Assembly: GCA_017501125.1 (NCBI GenBank)
Contig: JAFVXN010000020.1
Location: forward strand, 1-7,520
Origin: Clostridia bacterium
GTDB taxonomy: Bacteria; Bacillota; Clostridia; Christensenellales; Borkfalkiaceae
Length of the DNA: 7,520 bases
Direction of reading: 5' to 3'
The notes beneath the pieces were generated by a model, which worked only from the letters and a program-made list of their open reading frames with translations, searched no databases and was not told the origin of the DNA. The position numbers and the translations under genes were made by a program. Positions 6,280-7,520 of the stretch are shown one piece after another; position 1 is the first letter of the stretch; every line of letters begins with the position of its first letter.

Positions 6280-6344
6280 AAAAGCAAATATGCCCCTTGA
6301 CGCATACGGGCGACGATTTCTCTTTTTTAAGGGGCTATGCGGGG
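6256..6344 (+). other. Repeat-rich putative leader of the ABC-F gene
   Basis: Five arms of the same short sequence occur here in alternating orientation: GTATGC (6256-6261), GCATAC (6264-6269), TATGC (6289-6293), GCATAC (6302-6307) and TATGC (6336-6340). Any TATGC arm can pair with any GCATA arm. GCCCCTT (6292-6298) can also pair with AAGGGGC (6329-6335), closing a loop that includes a T-run. This suggests alternative RNA folds before the ABC-F start, or DNA operator half-sites. No good plus-strand promoter was found: TTGACG at 6297 lacks a -10 at proper spacing. Whether the region is transcribed from here or read through from upstream is unknown. Confidence 0.35.
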
Positions 6345-6363
6345 TAGGACATATGTTGATTGA
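6337..6363 (+). CDS. Possible 8-codon upstream mini-ORF overlapping the ABC-F start
   Basis: ATG at 6337 opens MRGRTYVD and stops at TGA 6361-6363, overlapping the first codons of the ABC-F gene in another frame. AAGGGG precedes it by only 2 bases, which is very tight for a ribosome binding site. Leader peptides are known before some antibiotic-resistance ABC-F genes, but an ORF this short is easily chance. Confidence 0.15.
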   Translation: MRGRTYVD

Positions 6364-7520
6364 CGCAAAAAATTTAGCCTTCGGGTATCTGGACGAAACG
6401 CTGTTCGAGAGCGTTGATTTTTGCATAAACGAAGGGGACAGGGTCGGGCTCATCGGCGGAAACGGCGAAGGGAAAACCACCCTTTTACGGCTCATATTAG
6501 GACAACTCACCCCGACCACGGGTAGCCTATTCGTCAAAAACGGCGCTACGATCGGCTACCTCGCGCAAAGCGGTGGCTACGACGGCAAAAACACCGTCTT
6601 GGAAGAAATGTACGCCGTCTTTGACGAGGACAAAAAAGCGATAGAGGAATTGAGAAAGGTGGAGTCCTTAATCGCCACTACGCAGGAAGGGAGCAAGGAC
6701 TATAACGCGCTGTCGTCGCGATACGAACATCTCAATAAAAAAATCGCGGCGCGCGACAGTTATAACTACGAGGTACGCGTCCGCACCGTCCTCAACGGTA
6801 TGGGTTTTGAGACGGCGTACGACCAGAACGTGGCTACCCTCTCAGGCGGAGAAAAGACGAGGCTGAACCTTTGCAAACTCCTTCTGCAAGCCCCCGACCT
6901 ACTCGTCCTCGACGAGCCGACCAACCACCTCGACATCAAGACGCTATTTTGGTTAGAAGACTACCTTTCGACCTACAAAGGCGCCATTTTACTCGTCTCT
7001 CACGATAGATATTTTCTGGATAGAATCGTGGGCGTTATCTTCGAGATTGAGAACAAACGTCTCGTCTCCTACAAGGGCAATTATACGAAGTATAAACTGC
7101 TAAAAGCCGAGCGCGTCGCCTTCCTTCTAAAAGAGTACGAAAAGCAACGAGAGGAGCGCGCACACCTGCAAGATTTCGTGGATAGGAATCTGTATAAGGC
7201 AAGCAAAGCAAAATCGGCACAGGACCGCATCAAAAAGTTGGAAAAAATGACTTTGATTGAAAAGCCGCCCCTGCCGCCTACCCCACCAAAATTCCGTTTC
7301 GTCTTTTCACAGCGACCTGCGGAGGTCGTCTTGCAAGCGGACGGGCTAAATCTGTACGCTGGGGAGAAAAAATTACTCTCCGACGCATCCTTCGAGGTGC
7401 GTCGCGGTGAAAAATGCGCCGTCGTCGGCGAGAACGGAACGGGCAAAAGCACCCTTCTAAAGACGTTATTGCACGGAAAAAGCGACGCCGTTAAATGGGG
7501 GCGATACGTACAAGTCGCCG
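6353..7520 (+). CDS. ABC-F family ribosome-associated ATPase, C-terminal part cut by window edge
   Basis: ABC-F proteins are soluble tandem-ATPase proteins without membrane segments. They bind the ribosomal E site, and some rescue stalled ribosomes or protect against antibiotics. The 389 visible codons contain the first nucleotide-binding domain with Walker A GGNGEGKT (35-42), signature LSGGE (163-167), Walker B LLVLDEPT (183-190) followed by NHLD, and SHDRYF (216-221). A charged inter-domain linker follows (about 245-310, including DRNLYKASKAKSAQDRIKKLEKM), then the second Walker A GENGTGKST (359-367). The rest of domain 2 is outside the window. The linker most resembles Bacillus YdiF-type proteins, from memory. 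The start at 6353 fits the usual MLIDAKNLAFGY N-terminus, with TAGGA close upstream and GGGG 8 bases before it. An in-frame ATG at 6290 would add 21 residues not expected in the family. Antibiotic resistance cannot be inferred. Confidence 0.95.
   Translation, partial: MLIDAKNLAFGYLDETLFESVDFCINEGDRVGLIGGNGEGKTTLLRLILGQLTPTTGSLFVKNGATIGYLAQSGGYDGKNTVLEEMYAVFDEDKKAIEELRKVESLIATTQEGSKDYNALSSRYEHLNKKIAARDSYNYEVRVRTVLNGMGFETAYDQNVATLSGGEKTRLNLCKLLLQAPDLLVLDEPTNHLDIKTLFWLEDYLSTYKGAILLVSHDRYFLDRIVGVIFEIENKRLVSYKGNYTKYKLLKAERVAFLLKEYEKQREERAHLQDFVDRNLYKASKAKSAQDRIKKLEKMTLIEKPPLPPTPPKFRFVFSQRPAEVVLQADGLNLYAGEKKLLSDASFEVRRGEKCAVVGENGTGKSTLLKTLLHGKSDAVKWGRYVQVA

Noticed and set aside
6208..6537. Minus-strand ORF of 109 codons across the ABC-F start
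   Set aside because: Most of it is the antisense of the ABC-F Walker A region. The Ser/Pro-rich composition is typical of a shadow frame.
7035..7452. Minus-strand ORFs opposite the ABC-F linker and second domain
   Set aside because: The plus strand encodes clear ABC-F sequence here. The minus frames are shadows.

Overview
The window reads as ordinary chromosomal housekeeping DNA from a bacterium of the Bacillota, most likely a Clostridia-type anaerobe. Three things support this: the secA-prfB gene order, SigA-type promoters (one is a perfect TTGACA-17-TATAAT), and a PflX-type (COG1313) radical SAM enzyme next to a YdiF-like ABC-F ATPase. I cannot name a genus. I see no mobile element, CRISPR array, rRNA or tRNA, and no intergenic gap longer than about 250 bases.

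Layout. Minus strand, reading right to left: metK (GTG start at 5094, stop at 3928) has its own consensus promoter and a strong intrinsic terminator. An AT-rich gap of about 240 bases follows and probably holds the secA promoter. Next come secA (3680 to 747) and, 8 bases after its stop, prfB (738 to the left edge). prfB is cut by the window edge a few residues before its expected GGQ motif. Plus strand: a PflX-like radical SAM gene (5220-6113) diverges from metK, and its promoter sits so close to the ATG that the mRNA should be leaderless. An ABC-F gene begins at 6353 and runs off the right edge. Between these two plus-strand genes, a possible 40-residue minus-strand ORF (6232-6110) converges on the radical SAM gene and overlaps it by 4 bases. 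The region in front of the ABC-F gene carries several TATGC/GCATA arms that could pair in different ways.

Functionally, SecA drives Sec-dependent protein export, RF2 terminates translation at UGA and UAA, MetK makes S-adenosylmethionine, and the divergent radical SAM protein consumes S-adenosylmethionine. The ABC-F protein probably acts on the ribosome.

I found no convincing new system. The best leads are the predicted leaderless mRNA, the repeat-rich ABC-F leader with a mini-ORF, the small convergent ORF, a large charged insertion and missing zinc-binding tail in SecA, an RF2 gene without the programmed frameshift, and a metK gene with no room for a SAM riboswitch.
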